Shown here in pieces: positions 34,436 to 41,354 of a stretch of DNA of 52,636 nt; the first letter of the stretch is position 1; each line of letters opens with the position of its first letter. Source of the DNA: Candidatus Kerfeldbacteria bacterium (lineage in GTDB: Bacteria > Patescibacteriota > Patescibacteriia > SBBC01 > CAIJZX01); NCBI GenBank assembly GCA_903825245.1, contig CAIJZX010000030.1, positions 1 to 52,636 on the forward strand. The letters are read 5' to 3'. Made by a program: the position numbers and the translations under genes. Under the pieces are notes generated by a model that ran no database searches, was not told where the DNA came from, and saw only the letters and a program-made list of their open reading frames with translations.

Positions 34436-35218
34436 TTACGGTGAGCAACAGAGTGCGCAGTGAGACACGGTAGCCAGGAGCAGGTGACGCGTGGCGTCGC
34501 GACGATTGGTCAGGATGTCGTTGCCGTCGGAGGTCATGAAGTGCCTTGATAGCGGTATCGGAGCAACCTCCAGATTGGCTAGGAGCCACAGACTCGCTTC
34601 ATAGAGCGCGAGCGCCATACTTCGCTGTTCGTGGCGTCGATTCTTCGTTGCCTGTCGGTGCCAGGAGAGATTATTGAGGGCGAAGCACGCCTCTTGCAGG
34701 TCATCGAGCCGCTTGATGCACAGCACCGGATTCGTCAGGAATTCCTCCGGCAGTTCGGCCAGCACTTGCACCCAGTACGTCTGGATGAGTGTGGCGTAGT
34801 GCCACGCCAGCATTCGCTTCGGCAAAGGCTCGGCTTGCTGGTCACGGTTTAGCCACGGATCGAGCCGCTGGCCTTCGAATTGAGAATAACGGTGCTTCGG
34901 ACCGAGGTTGCGAAGCGCGTGACGCAACATGTAGGCGTCGTGCAGTTCGTGATTCTGGCTTTGCGCACGAAGGCGGTCGATCGAGCGGGTGACGGACGTA
35001 GTCCACACCGACCGAGTCAACGAAATTTCCTTGCGCCGAAACCACGCGTGGATCATCAGGAGCCGCCCGTTGATCTCGAAATGGGCGATGGTCCGCAGAT
35101 CGTCGGTGATGACAGGCGAACCGGTCGGGTTCCAACTAGCGAGAATGTTCGAGGTGGGAACCTTTCGGAACGGATTTCTTCGTTGCCGGGGGACGACATA
35201 GTCGTTCACGGTAGACAT
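34436..35218 (-). CDS. Orphan soluble protein with its own promoter and terminator
   Basis: 260 aa, starting MSTVNDYVVPRQRRNP after a GGAGG site 4 nt upstream. It is rich in Arg, Leu and Trp with many predicted helices and no membrane segment. A middle section (NHELHDAYMLRHALRNLG ... HYATLIQTYWVQVLAELPEEFL) suggests an all-helical fold. No family recognised. The well-formed promoter, ribosome-binding site and terminator show a self-contained unit on the strand opposite to its neighbours. Confidence 0.7.
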   Translation of the reverse strand: MSTVNDYVVPRQRRNPFRKVPTSNILASWNPTGSPVITDDLRTIAHFEINGRLLMIHAWFRRKEISLTRSVWTTSVTRSIDRLRAQSQNHELHDAYMLRHALRNLGPKHRYSQFEGQRLDPWLNRDQQAEPLPKRMLAWHYATLIQTYWVQVLAELPEEFLTNPVLCIKRLDDLQEACFALNNLSWHRQATKNRRHEQRSMALALYEASLWLLANLEVAPIPLSRHFMTSDGNDILTNRRDATRHLLLATVSHCALCCSP

Positions 35219-35267
35219 CAATCCTCCGATGGTGGAAAGAGCGAGAGAACTTCAAAAACGGGGCTCA

Positions 35268-35296
35268 ATACTAGCCTAAAACGCCCACCTTGTCAA
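35268..35296 (-). promoter_or_regulatory. Consensus promoter of the minus-strand orphan gene
   Basis: On the minus strand TTGACA (35296-35291), 17 bp, TAGTAT (35273-35268). Its -35 box overlaps the -35 box of the plus-strand rmuC promoter. Confidence 0.75.
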
Positions 35297-35319
35297 TAAC
35301 TGAAGATACCTGGTACAGT
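35290..35319 (+). promoter_or_regulatory. rmuC promoter, overlapping a divergent promoter
   Basis: TTGTCA (35290-35295), 18 bp, TACAGT (35314-35319). The rmuC ATG is 7 nt after the -10 box. The two divergent promoters share the TTGTCAA heptamer. Confidence 0.6.
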
Positions 35320-35325
35320 GTGGGT

Positions 35326-36381
35326 ATGACATATATTCTCATCGCCATTGCAATCATCTCTCTCGGAGCCGTTATTTTCGTCATCCAAAAGCTCTCCGCG
35401 ACGACCCAAGTCTTGAACGAGTGGAAAAACGCGCAGGGGAAAGACCAGACCGCGCTGTTGATTAAGGAGGATTTGCGGGCGATTCACGAACGCATGGATC
35501 GGCAGAATGATTCGATGCAAAAATCGATTCAGTCGCAATTCGGCGAAAGCGCGAAGATCATCGAACGCGTAACGGAACGACTCACAAAACTCGACGAGAC
35601 GAACCGCCAAGTCGTCAGTTTCGCCGACCAACTGAAAAAATTGCAAGACACGCTCAATAATCCGAAACAACGCGGCGTGCTCGGCGAATATTACCTTGAA
35701 ACGGTGCTGAAAAACGTTCTGCCGCCGAAACACTATAAATTGCAGTACAAATTCAAGGACGGCGAAATTGTCGATGCGGCAATATTCTTGCAAGATAAAA
35801 TTATTCCCGTTGACGCGAAGTTTAGTTTAGAAAACTACAATCGTCTGTCCGAATTAAATCCCGGATCCGACCATGATGCTGTCGAACGGCAATTCAAGCA
35901 AGACCTGAAAAATCGTATTGACGAAACCTCGAAATACATTCGTCCGGCGGAAAATACGATGGACTTCGCCTTTATGTTCATTCCGGCCGAAGGCATTTAC
36001 TACGATTTGCTCGTCAACAAAGTCGGCGCTGCCGGCGTCTCCTCGCGCGATTTGATTGATTACGCGTTTAAGGAAAAGCACGTCATCATCGTTTCCCCGA
36101 CGTCATTCTTCGCGTACTTGCAAACTGTCTTGCAAGGATTGCGCGCCATGCAAATCGAAGAGTCGGCGAAAGAAATTCGGAAGAACATCGAAGTCCTGGC
36201 AAAGCACATTCAATCCTACGACGGCTACATGCAAAAGCTCGGCGCCTCGATGGGCACGACGGTCAATCAGTACAACCTCGCCTACAAAGAATTCAAGAAG
36301 ATTGATAAGGACGTCGTGAAAATTTCGGAAACAGAAACAACGATTGAACCGATGGTGTTAGAGAAACCTACGACAGAATAA
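35326..36381 (+). CDS. rmuC: RmuC family DNA recombination protein
   Basis: 351 aa. One N-terminal membrane helix (about residues 2-20) is followed by a long coiled coil (about 35-115) and the RmuC domain: RGVLGEYYLETVLKNVLPP, IVDAAIFL, IIPVDAKFSLENY, FAFMFIPAEGIYYDLL and VIIVSPTSFFAYL. RmuC limits rearrangements at inverted repeats and its core resembles restriction nucleases (D...DAK). The ATG at 35326 lies right behind a TACACT-like -10 box, so the mRNA is probably leaderless. Confidence 0.92.
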   Translation: MTYILIAIAIISLGAVIFVIQKLSATTQVLNEWKNAQGKDQTALLIKEDLRAIHERMDRQNDSMQKSIQSQFGESAKIIERVTERLTKLDETNRQVVSFADQLKKLQDTLNNPKQRGVLGEYYLETVLKNVLPPKHYKLQYKFKDGEIVDAAIFLQDKIIPVDAKFSLENYNRLSELNPGSDHDAVERQFKQDLKNRIDETSKYIRPAENTMDFAFMFIPAEGIYYDLLVNKVGAAGVSSRDLIDYAFKEKHVIIVSPTSFFAYLQTVLQGLRAMQIEESAKEIRKNIEVLAKHIQSYDGYMQKLGASMGTTVNQYNLAYKEFKKIDKDVVKISETETTIEPMVLEKPTTE

Positions 36382-36397
36382 CTAAGAGAGATATACC

Positions 36398-37171
36398 ATG
36401 AGTATTGAGCAAGGCGGGTATATTCCGCCAGAAACAACGACGGAGTTTTCAGAACAAGAGATGCCGACGGTTATTCTTCGGGGTTTAACGAAGGAGGAAT
36501 TACTAGCGGAGAGCGCCGCAAAACCCTTTGGGAACATCATTGAACGCGTGCCAGAGCGTTTTCGCGAAGCCGCGCGCCGAGCATTAGAAATTCGTAATCA
36601 CGCTCAAGACCTTCACGCGGCGAAGAACTTCGATGAACTTGACGCTGTGCTACGTCAGCTTTCAGGAATTCAAGGTACTCAAAAAACATATGAAATACCA
36701 GAATTATGTAGCTTGATTGATGCCATTCGCTCTGGATCAAAATCAATTGAATATTTAACGCGGACGGAAGGTTTACGGGGGAAGGTTGAGGAACTGATGG
36801 CGAAAGGGGTGCTCGAGCGATTCCCAATCGGACCCGATTCGGATGCACTGCCATTACCTGAAACTGATTGGGAAAAAATTCAAGCTGGCATATCTCCGGA
36901 TAGGGCATATAGCAAAGCTGAGCGGCACTCACCGGCACTGCGGTCTATTGGATTTCGAACGCACTATGGAGCAATCAACGGTCCAATGATTTGGTTTGAC
37001 GGAATTCGTGCTATTTTTGACACGCCGCAGGGTAAATTAGTTGTATCTGCTGAGGCTCTACTTGGACCTGACGGCCTTTCCCTCGAAGATCATAGAAAAG
37101 CAAAAGAGACAGAGGAGGGTGATCAACGTCGCCGTCGACAGCAGCAACAATCACGGCAGATGCAGCTGTAG
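36398..37171 (+). CDS. Hypothetical cytoplasmic protein
   Basis: 257 aa, 16 nt after rmuC. It has an acidic N terminus, a helical middle (RFREAARRALEIRNHAQDLHAAKNFDELDAVLRQL), a probable beta-rich part (FRTHYGAINGPMIWFDGIRAIF) and a basic, Gln-rich tail (RRRRQQQQSRQMQL). I do not recognise a domain. Only a weak AGAGAG precedes the ATG. Co-transcription with rmuC is likely from spacing. Confidence 0.68.
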   Translation: MSIEQGGYIPPETTTEFSEQEMPTVILRGLTKEELLAESAAKPFGNIIERVPERFREAARRALEIRNHAQDLHAAKNFDELDAVLRQLSGIQGTQKTYEIPELCSLIDAIRSGSKSIEYLTRTEGLRGKVEELMAKGVLERFPIGPDSDALPLPETDWEKIQAGISPDRAYSKAERHSPALRSIGFRTHYGAINGPMIWFDGIRAIFDTPQGKLVVSAEALLGPDGLSLEDHRKAKETEEGDQRRRRQQQQSRQMQL

Positions 37172-37258
37172 TCTATTCCAGTTTATTACAACGCTGACTA
37201 AATTCCCCTTTGTCATTAATTGCGAAATCTTTGCTTGCACTACGCTAGAAATAGTACT

Positions 37259-37690
37259 ATGAATAACACCCGCATCAATGCCCGCGCAATTATCCAACAT
37301 GATGGTAAACTTTTGTTGTGCCGTCTCGAGGGAAAGAAGTATTATTTCTTTCCTGGCGGGGGAGTTGAGTTTACCGAAGATGTCGTCGAAGGTTTGCGGC
37401 GCGAAATGCAGGAAGAGCTCGGCGTCAAACTGCTGAGCGCGAAATTTATCGGTGGCGTGGAAAATCTTTTTGATAATGATGGCTCGCCGTATCACGAACT
37501 GAATGTGCTGTTTGATGCCACGATTGATGACCATTCAGCGCAATCGAAAGAAGTCGGCCACATAGAATTTTCTTGGATGCTGATTACCGACCTCGAACGC
37601 GAAAATGTTTTACCGAAAAAACTTATTGCGGCGGTTGTGCAATGGTTGCAAGATGGGAAAACGTTTTGGGTCGGGTTGCATACGTCATAA
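37259..37690 (+). CDS. Nudix hydrolase
   Basis: 143 aa, a single Nudix domain. The box is complete: GGGVEFTEDVVEGLRREMQE continuing ELGV, matching G-x5-E-x7-R-E-x2-E-E-x-G-V with its metal-binding glutamates. Nudix enzymes cleave nucleoside diphosphates linked to another moiety; the substrate is not predictable here. The ATG at 37259 gives a strand beginning RINARAIIQHDGKLLLCR, typical for the fold. It converges on the minus-strand operon, with a terminator between. Confidence 0.92.
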   Translation: MNNTRINARAIIQHDGKLLLCRLEGKKYYFFPGGGVEFTEDVVEGLRREMQEELGVKLLSAKFIGGVENLFDNDGSPYHELNVLFDATIDDHSAQSKEVGHIEFSWMLITDLERENVLPKKLIAAVVQWLQDGKTFWVGLHTS

Positions 37691-37710
37691 ACGTTACGAA
37701 GAATACGGAA

Positions 37711-37739
37711 AAGAAAAACGCCCGAGATTACTCAGGGCG
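37711..37739 (-). terminator. Intrinsic terminator of the minus-strand nuclease-like operon
   Basis: On the minus strand a CGCCC/GGGCG stem extended by GAG/CTC (37719-37739) is followed by TTTTTCTT (plus-strand 37711-37718). The stop codon of the 48-aa gene lies within the hairpin. Confidence 0.75.
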
Positions 37740-37874
37740 GTTATCACGCGTGCGCGTGAAATGATCTTCGAAGAAGTGACAGAGCGGGGAGAACAGGAAT
37801 TTCAACGTGTCGGCGAGGTCGTTCCAATATCCAGACGGGGAGTCATCGTCAGTTTTGATCTGCTGATCGTCCAT
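37728..37874 (-). CDS. 48-aa orphan protein, second gene of the minus-strand operon
   Basis: The start is chosen from AAAGGAG placed 6 nt before the ATG at 37874. The product has a very acidic first part (MDDQQIKTDDDSP) and an aromatic, more hydrophobic centre (YWNDLADTLKFLFSPLCHFFEDHF). It overlaps the end of the upstream gene by 26 nt in another frame, and its stop lies inside the terminator hairpin. An earlier in-frame ATG would add 16 residues but lacks the binding site. No family recognised. Confidence 0.6.
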   Translation of the reverse strand: MDDQQIKTDDDSPSGYWNDLADTLKFLFSPLCHFFEDHFTRTRDNRPE

Positions 37875-38340
37875 GACCATCTCCTTTCGGTAAGAACTTA
37901 CCGTGGAGTGACATTGCTTCACGAAGGTTTTTGAATTCGGTCAATGCGGCGCGATAGATTTCGCAATCTGTCAAACGGTCATTGACGATGACGATCCCGA
38001 CGCGCAACTGGCGTTCGCCGTTATACCGCTTCATACTTCGCCGACGATCGAATTGCTTGGCCTGTATAACCAAACTCTTCACTTGGACGAACAGCGGACC
38101 GTTATTGGTCGTTACGACGACATCAATTCCCTGGTAATCCTGAACCAGGGTACCAAGCTCGATCTTGATGAGCCACGTTGGCGCATGAGGATCTTCGACT
38201 AACCGATGTTCAAAGATCTCGATCAATCGACGCTCGTTGATGGTGGCATGGCTTGGTGACGACGTGACGCGTCGGATCATTCTCCCGATGTGTTGGAGGT
38301 ATCCAATTCGTTTCATACGATTGGCACTTCCGGTTTTCAA
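37849..38340 (-). CDS. Putative PD-(D/E)XK-like endonuclease
   Basis: 163 aa starting from TTG, supported by AAAGGAGGG 5-6 nt upstream; an ATG eight codons in (38316) lacks such a site. IELGTLVQDYQGIDVVV then GPLFVQVKS gives Asp73, Gln86 and Lys88 with a candidate Glu61. This is the D...QxK arrangement of restriction-type or Holliday-junction-type nucleases. Function is inferred from this motif alone. It heads a two-gene minus-strand operon divergent from the ATP synthase genes. Confidence 0.62.
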   Translation of the reverse strand: MKTGSANRMKRIGYLQHIGRMIRRVTSSPSHATINERRLIEIFEHRLVEDPHAPTWLIKIELGTLVQDYQGIDVVVTTNNGPLFVQVKSLVIQAKQFDRRRSMKRYNGERQLRVGIVIVNDRLTDCEIYRAALTEFKNLREAMSLHGKFLPKGDGHGRSADQN

Positions 38341-38442
38341 GGCTCCCTCCTTTCGCCTCCGCTGTAAAAGGACGACTTGTGGCTAAGATAACAGATAAAA
38401 CACTATACCATTGGAAGAATACGTCAATAAAATAATAGAAAA

Positions 38443-38460
38443 TTGGCTAATATTAGCCAA
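38443..38460. promoter_or_regulatory. 18-bp perfect palindrome between two divergent operons (candidate operator)
   Basis: TTGGCTAATATTAGCCAA is a perfect, gap-free palindrome in AT-rich DNA. It lies 15 bp upstream of the -35 box of the ATP synthase promoter and upstream of the minus-strand nuclease-like operon. The form suits a dimeric DNA-binding protein. Confidence 0.55.
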
Positions 38461-38475
38461 AAATAATTTGTACCC

Positions 38476-38504
38476 TTGCGCGGTAGGCTGAAAAGTAGTA
38501 AAAT
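38476..38504 (+). promoter_or_regulatory. Promoter of the ATP synthase operon
   Basis: TTGCGC (38476-38481), 17 bp, TAAAAT (38499-38504), predicted start near 38511. A second TACACT box at 38532-38537, 8 nt before the first ATG, could give a leaderless start but lacks a -35 box. Confidence 0.6.
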
Positions 38505-38544
38505 GCTGGCGCTCTTTTCTTGTTTTTCCTGTACACTATTCGAT

Positions 38545-38787
38545 ATGGATTCACCGCAACGAAAAGCCCTCTGGCAAGCCCTAGGTATGGCCTGGGAACT
38601 TGGCTATACGATAGCTGTACCGCTCGTCATCTTCGCCCTCGCTGGGCGATGGGCTGACGGTCGTTTTCATACCAAACCGTGGTTGTTTCTCGCCGGCGTT
38701 GTCCTAGCGATAATCGCCACGTCAATCCTCCTCGTTCGTAAATTTACGCGGATAATCCGCGAATTCAACACCCCTAAGCCTCAATGA
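38545..38787 (+). CDS. atpI: AtpI/AtpZ-like ATP synthase assembly protein
   Basis: 80 aa with two membrane helices (about residues 17-34 and 44-64) joined by a GRWADGRFHTKP loop. This is the size and topology of AtpI/AtpZ-type proteins, which assist c-ring assembly or magnesium supply to the F-type ATP synthase. It is the first gene of the operon and overlaps atpB by 4 nt (ATGA). Confidence 0.82.
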   Translation: MDSPQRKALWQALGMAWELGYTIAVPLVIFALAGRWADGRFHTKPWLFLAGVVLAIIATSILLVRKFTRIIREFNTPKPQ

Positions 38788-39557
38788 CCGCTCTGAATAT
38801 CTCACTCGCCGCTGAACCGATCTTCCATATTGGAAGCTTTCCGGTGACGAACTCGATGTTAGGGTCGTTGGTGGCGGCCGGGGCGTTAATGCTCCTGGCG
38901 CGGGCGATCGGTAAACGCACCAAAGCTAAACCGGGAAAATTGCAGGCCGGCGCGGAACTGGTGATCGAATTTTTGCTGAACTTGATGGACGGCGTGACGA
39001 ACGACCATCAAAAATCGAAGAAGTTTTTCCCGATTATCGCCACGATTTTCCTGTTTGTGGTAACCATGAACTGGTTCGGTTTGATTCCGCTGTTCGGCAC
39101 GATCGGATTGCGCGAAGTCGTCGAAGGCCATAAAGTGCTGATTCCGTTCCTGCGCGCCGGAACGGCTGACTTGAATATGACGATTGCTATCGCCTTGATT
39201 TCCCAAGTCGCGGCGCAAGTATTTGGCACGATCTATGTCGGCGGTAAGCAGTACTTAAAAAAATTCTTCAATCCGAATCCGACCTTTACCTTCGTTGGGT
39301 TGATTGAGTTTATTTCCGAATTCACGAAAGTCATTTCGTTTTCCTTCCGGTTATTCGGCAATGTCTTTGCCGGTGAAGTGCTGTTACTGGTCATTTCTAA
39401 TCTCGTACCATACGTCGCACCGATTCCGTTCTACTTCCTCGAGTTGTTTGTCGGTCTCATTCAGGGCTTCGTCTTCGCCCTGCTCACCCTCGTCTTCTTC
39501 ACCATCGCGGCCACCAGCCACGAACATGAGGAAGGCACCGCCGAAGCGGCGCACTAA
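38784..39557 (+). CDS. atpB: F0F1 ATP synthase subunit a
   Basis: 257 aa with five to six membrane helices. Subunit a forms the proton half-channels against the c-ring. The essential Arg lies in SFSFRLFGNVFAGEVLL (near residue 189), and the ELFVGLIQGFVFALLTLVF helix completes the channel. The early MNWFGLIPLFG segment is also typical. The start overlaps the stop of atpI. Confidence 0.95.
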   Translation: MTALNISLAAEPIFHIGSFPVTNSMLGSLVAAGALMLLARAIGKRTKAKPGKLQAGAELVIEFLLNLMDGVTNDHQKSKKFFPIIATIFLFVVTMNWFGLIPLFGTIGLREVVEGHKVLIPFLRAGTADLNMTIAIALISQVAAQVFGTIYVGGKQYLKKFFNPNPTFTFVGLIEFISEFTKVISFSFRLFGNVFAGEVLLLVISNLVPYVAPIPFYFLELFVGLIQGFVFALLTLVFFTIAATSHEHEEGTAEAAH

Positions 39558-39570
39558 CATTACTTATTAG

Positions 39571-39822
<252 letters not shown>

Positions 39823-39832
39823 CTCCCTCCTC

Positions 39833-39888
39833 CTCAGCACTTCGTGCAGCTCCTCCTCAGGCAGGAGGAGCACCGTAACGAAGCTGAG
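39833..39888 (+). repeat. Structured spacer between atpE and atpF with a CTCCT-CAGGC-AGGAG repeat
   Basis: GCAC-TTC-GTGC (39837-39847) and GCTCCTCCT-CAGGC-AGGAGGAGC (39849-39871) form two hairpins. CTCAGC (39833-39838) and GCTGAG (39883-39888) can close an outer stem. The second hairpin belongs to the family also found at 33499-33519. Confidence 0.7.
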
Positions 39889-39899
39889 AAACACATTCC

Positions 39900-40409
39900 A
39901 TGTCAGAATTATTTTCAAAACTCGGCATTGATTGGCGGCTCCTGATCGCCAACACCATCACGTTCTTCATCGTGCTGTGGGTGTTGCGGAAATTCGCTTT
40001 CGGTCCGATTATGGACGTCTTGGAAAAACGGCAAAAAACCGTCGGCGACGGCTTATCTGCCGCCAAGCGTTCGTCGGAAGAGTTAGCGGCCATTCAGAAA
40101 GATAAAGTGGAAATCCTCAAAGCCGCGAAGACGGAAGCGCTAGCGATTGTCCATGAAGCAAAGAAGCAGGGCGAGACCGTGAAAGCGAAGTTAGCCGAAG
40201 ATGCACAGGCGGAAGCGATGGCCACGCTGGAACGAACGAAGAAGCTTCTGGAACGCGAACGCGAAACGATGGTCAATAAGGCGAAAGTCGAATTGGCCGA
40301 TATTATCGTGGCCGCGTCGGAAAAAGTCGTGGCGGTAGCGCTCGACGCCAAAACGAAAAGCGCTATGACCAAGGAAGCAGTCGCCGCGTTAAAGGAGGTA
40401 CAGTCCTAA
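39900..40409 (+). CDS. atpF: F0F1 ATP synthase subunit b
   Basis: 169 aa. One membrane helix (about residues 13-33, LLIANTITFFIVLWVLRKFAF) precedes a long charged, heptad-rich helix that forms the peripheral stalk. Only one b-type gene is present, so a b2 homodimer is expected. The final codons contain AAAGGAGGT, which doubles as a ribosome-binding site for the HD-domain gene, whose ATG overlaps the atpF TAA. Confidence 0.94.
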   Translation: MSELFSKLGIDWRLLIANTITFFIVLWVLRKFAFGPIMDVLEKRQKTVGDGLSAAKRSSEELAAIQKDKVEILKAAKTEALAIVHEAKKQGETVKAKLAEDAQAEAMATLERTKKLLERERETMVNKAKVELADIIVAASEKVVAVALDAKTKSAMTKEAVAALKEVQS

Positions 40410-40882
40410 TGTCCAGCCGGTACGATCTCTTCATTCGTGATCTCCTGAGCCATCCTGATGTTCAGGAGTTGCATCGTACCACTGCACATTGGCGGCGCGA
40501 TCGTTTTGATCACAACTACGCCGTCGGCCAACTGTCGTACCGCTTAGCGACGGCATTCCACGCCAATGTTGTGGTGGCCGCGCGAGCCGGTTTTCTCCAC
40601 GATTGGTATCACGGTCACGCGCCGGAACGCCAACGGTTCGTGAACGCCGACCAACATCACTTCCGCATCGCCCATCAAGCGGCTAGCCAGTATGGCGAAC
40701 ATCCGCGCATTCTTCACGCCATTCGCACACACTTCTGGCCATGGGGACGGACGTTGCCGAAGACGCGCGAAGCGTGGATCGTCTGGATGGCGGACAATAT
40801 CATTTGGCTCGACGATATTTGGCAGAGTTTGAAAATCGTTACGCGCCAGGGATTCGGTTACTTCATCTTCGGAAATGCATGA
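40409..40882 (+). CDS. HD-domain protein inserted in the ATP synthase operon
   Basis: 157 aa. An HD-type metal site is visible: His35 (FDHNYAVGQ), His64-Asp65 (GFLHDWYHG) and Asp129 (WMADNI), with extra His at 83-84 and 98. HD proteins are usually phosphohydrolases of nucleotides or (p)ppGpp. The ATG overlaps the atpF stop (TAATG), and AAGGAGGT sits 9 nt upstream, so it is translated with the ATP synthase. It is not a known subunit. Nucleotide-linked control of the enzyme is a speculative role. Confidence 0.8.
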   Translation: MSSRYDLFIRDLLSHPDVQELHRTTAHWRRDRFDHNYAVGQLSYRLATAFHANVVVAARAGFLHDWYHGHAPERQRFVNADQHHFRIAHQAASQYGEHPRILHAIRTHFWPWGRTLPKTREAWIVWMADNIIWLDDIWQSLKIVTRQGFGYFIFGNA

Positions 40883-40883
40883 T

Positions 40884-40957
40884 CCTGTTAGGCAGCCCAT
40901 CTTCCATATATCGCACTATGCAAACTTCCTCCACTAAAAAATTGACTGTCTAACGGG
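40884..40957 (+). repeat. Inverted-repeat element ending at the atpH start codon
   Basis: CCTGTTAGGCAG (40884-40895) pairs with CTGTCTAACGGG (40946-40957) over 12 bp including two G-U pairs, with a 50-nt loop. The right arm directly abuts the atpH ATG. Same family as 42854-42955, 51038-51112 and 51860-51935. Confidence 0.75.
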
Positions 40958-41350
40958 ATGAAACGACTCTCCGCCACCACCTACGCCCAACTTTTATTCG
41001 AAAGCACTGTCGATAGCACAGGTGCTGAACGCCATGAGGTTGTTCAACATTGGTTACAACTCGTACGTCGTCATCGGGCGATGAAACTGATGCCGCGCAT
41101 CATTGCCCACCTGGAACGTTTCACGGATACGGCAGCCAAGCAAACGCGCGTCCGTGTGACCGCCGCGACCACCGAAGATGCTCAGAACATTACCGACGAA
41201 CTGACTGATGTTCTCGGTCGTGTCGTCATCGACCTGACGGTCGAACCTGCCCTCCGCGGCGGGCTCGTCCTCCGGGTCGGCGACGACGAAATTGACAGTT
41301 CACTTCAGACTCGTTTCCGCCAACTTCATCAACACTTGATCAATTCCTAA
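40958..41350 (+). CDS. atpH: F0F1 ATP synthase subunit delta
   Basis: 130 aa, shorter than the usual 175-180 aa. The N-terminal YAQLLFES helix and the C-terminal segment ([12 protein letters not shown] ... [29 protein letters not shown]) match the delta/OSCP fold. It joins the F1 head to the b stalk. The start is preceded by TCTAACGGG instead of a Shine-Dalgarno site. It lies 4 nt before atpA. Confidence 0.88.
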   Translation: MKRLSATTYAQLLFESTVDSTGAERHEVVQHWLQLVRRHRAMKLMPRIIAHLERFTDTAAKQTRVRVTAATTEDAQNITDELTDVLGRVVIDLTVEPALRGGLVLRVGDDEIDSSLQTRFRQLHQHLINS

Positions 41351-41354
41351 GCGT

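Noticed and set aside
34631-35299. Several plus-strand open frames opposite the orphan gene at 34436-35218
   Set aside because: The minus-strand gene has a promoter, ribosome-binding site and terminator; the opposite frames have none and overlap each other.
40918-40953. 11-codon ORF (MQTSSTKKLTV) ending inside the TCTAACGGG motif before atpH
   Set aside because: Too short to support as a gene; no ribosome-binding site. Its TAA is simply part of the shared motif.
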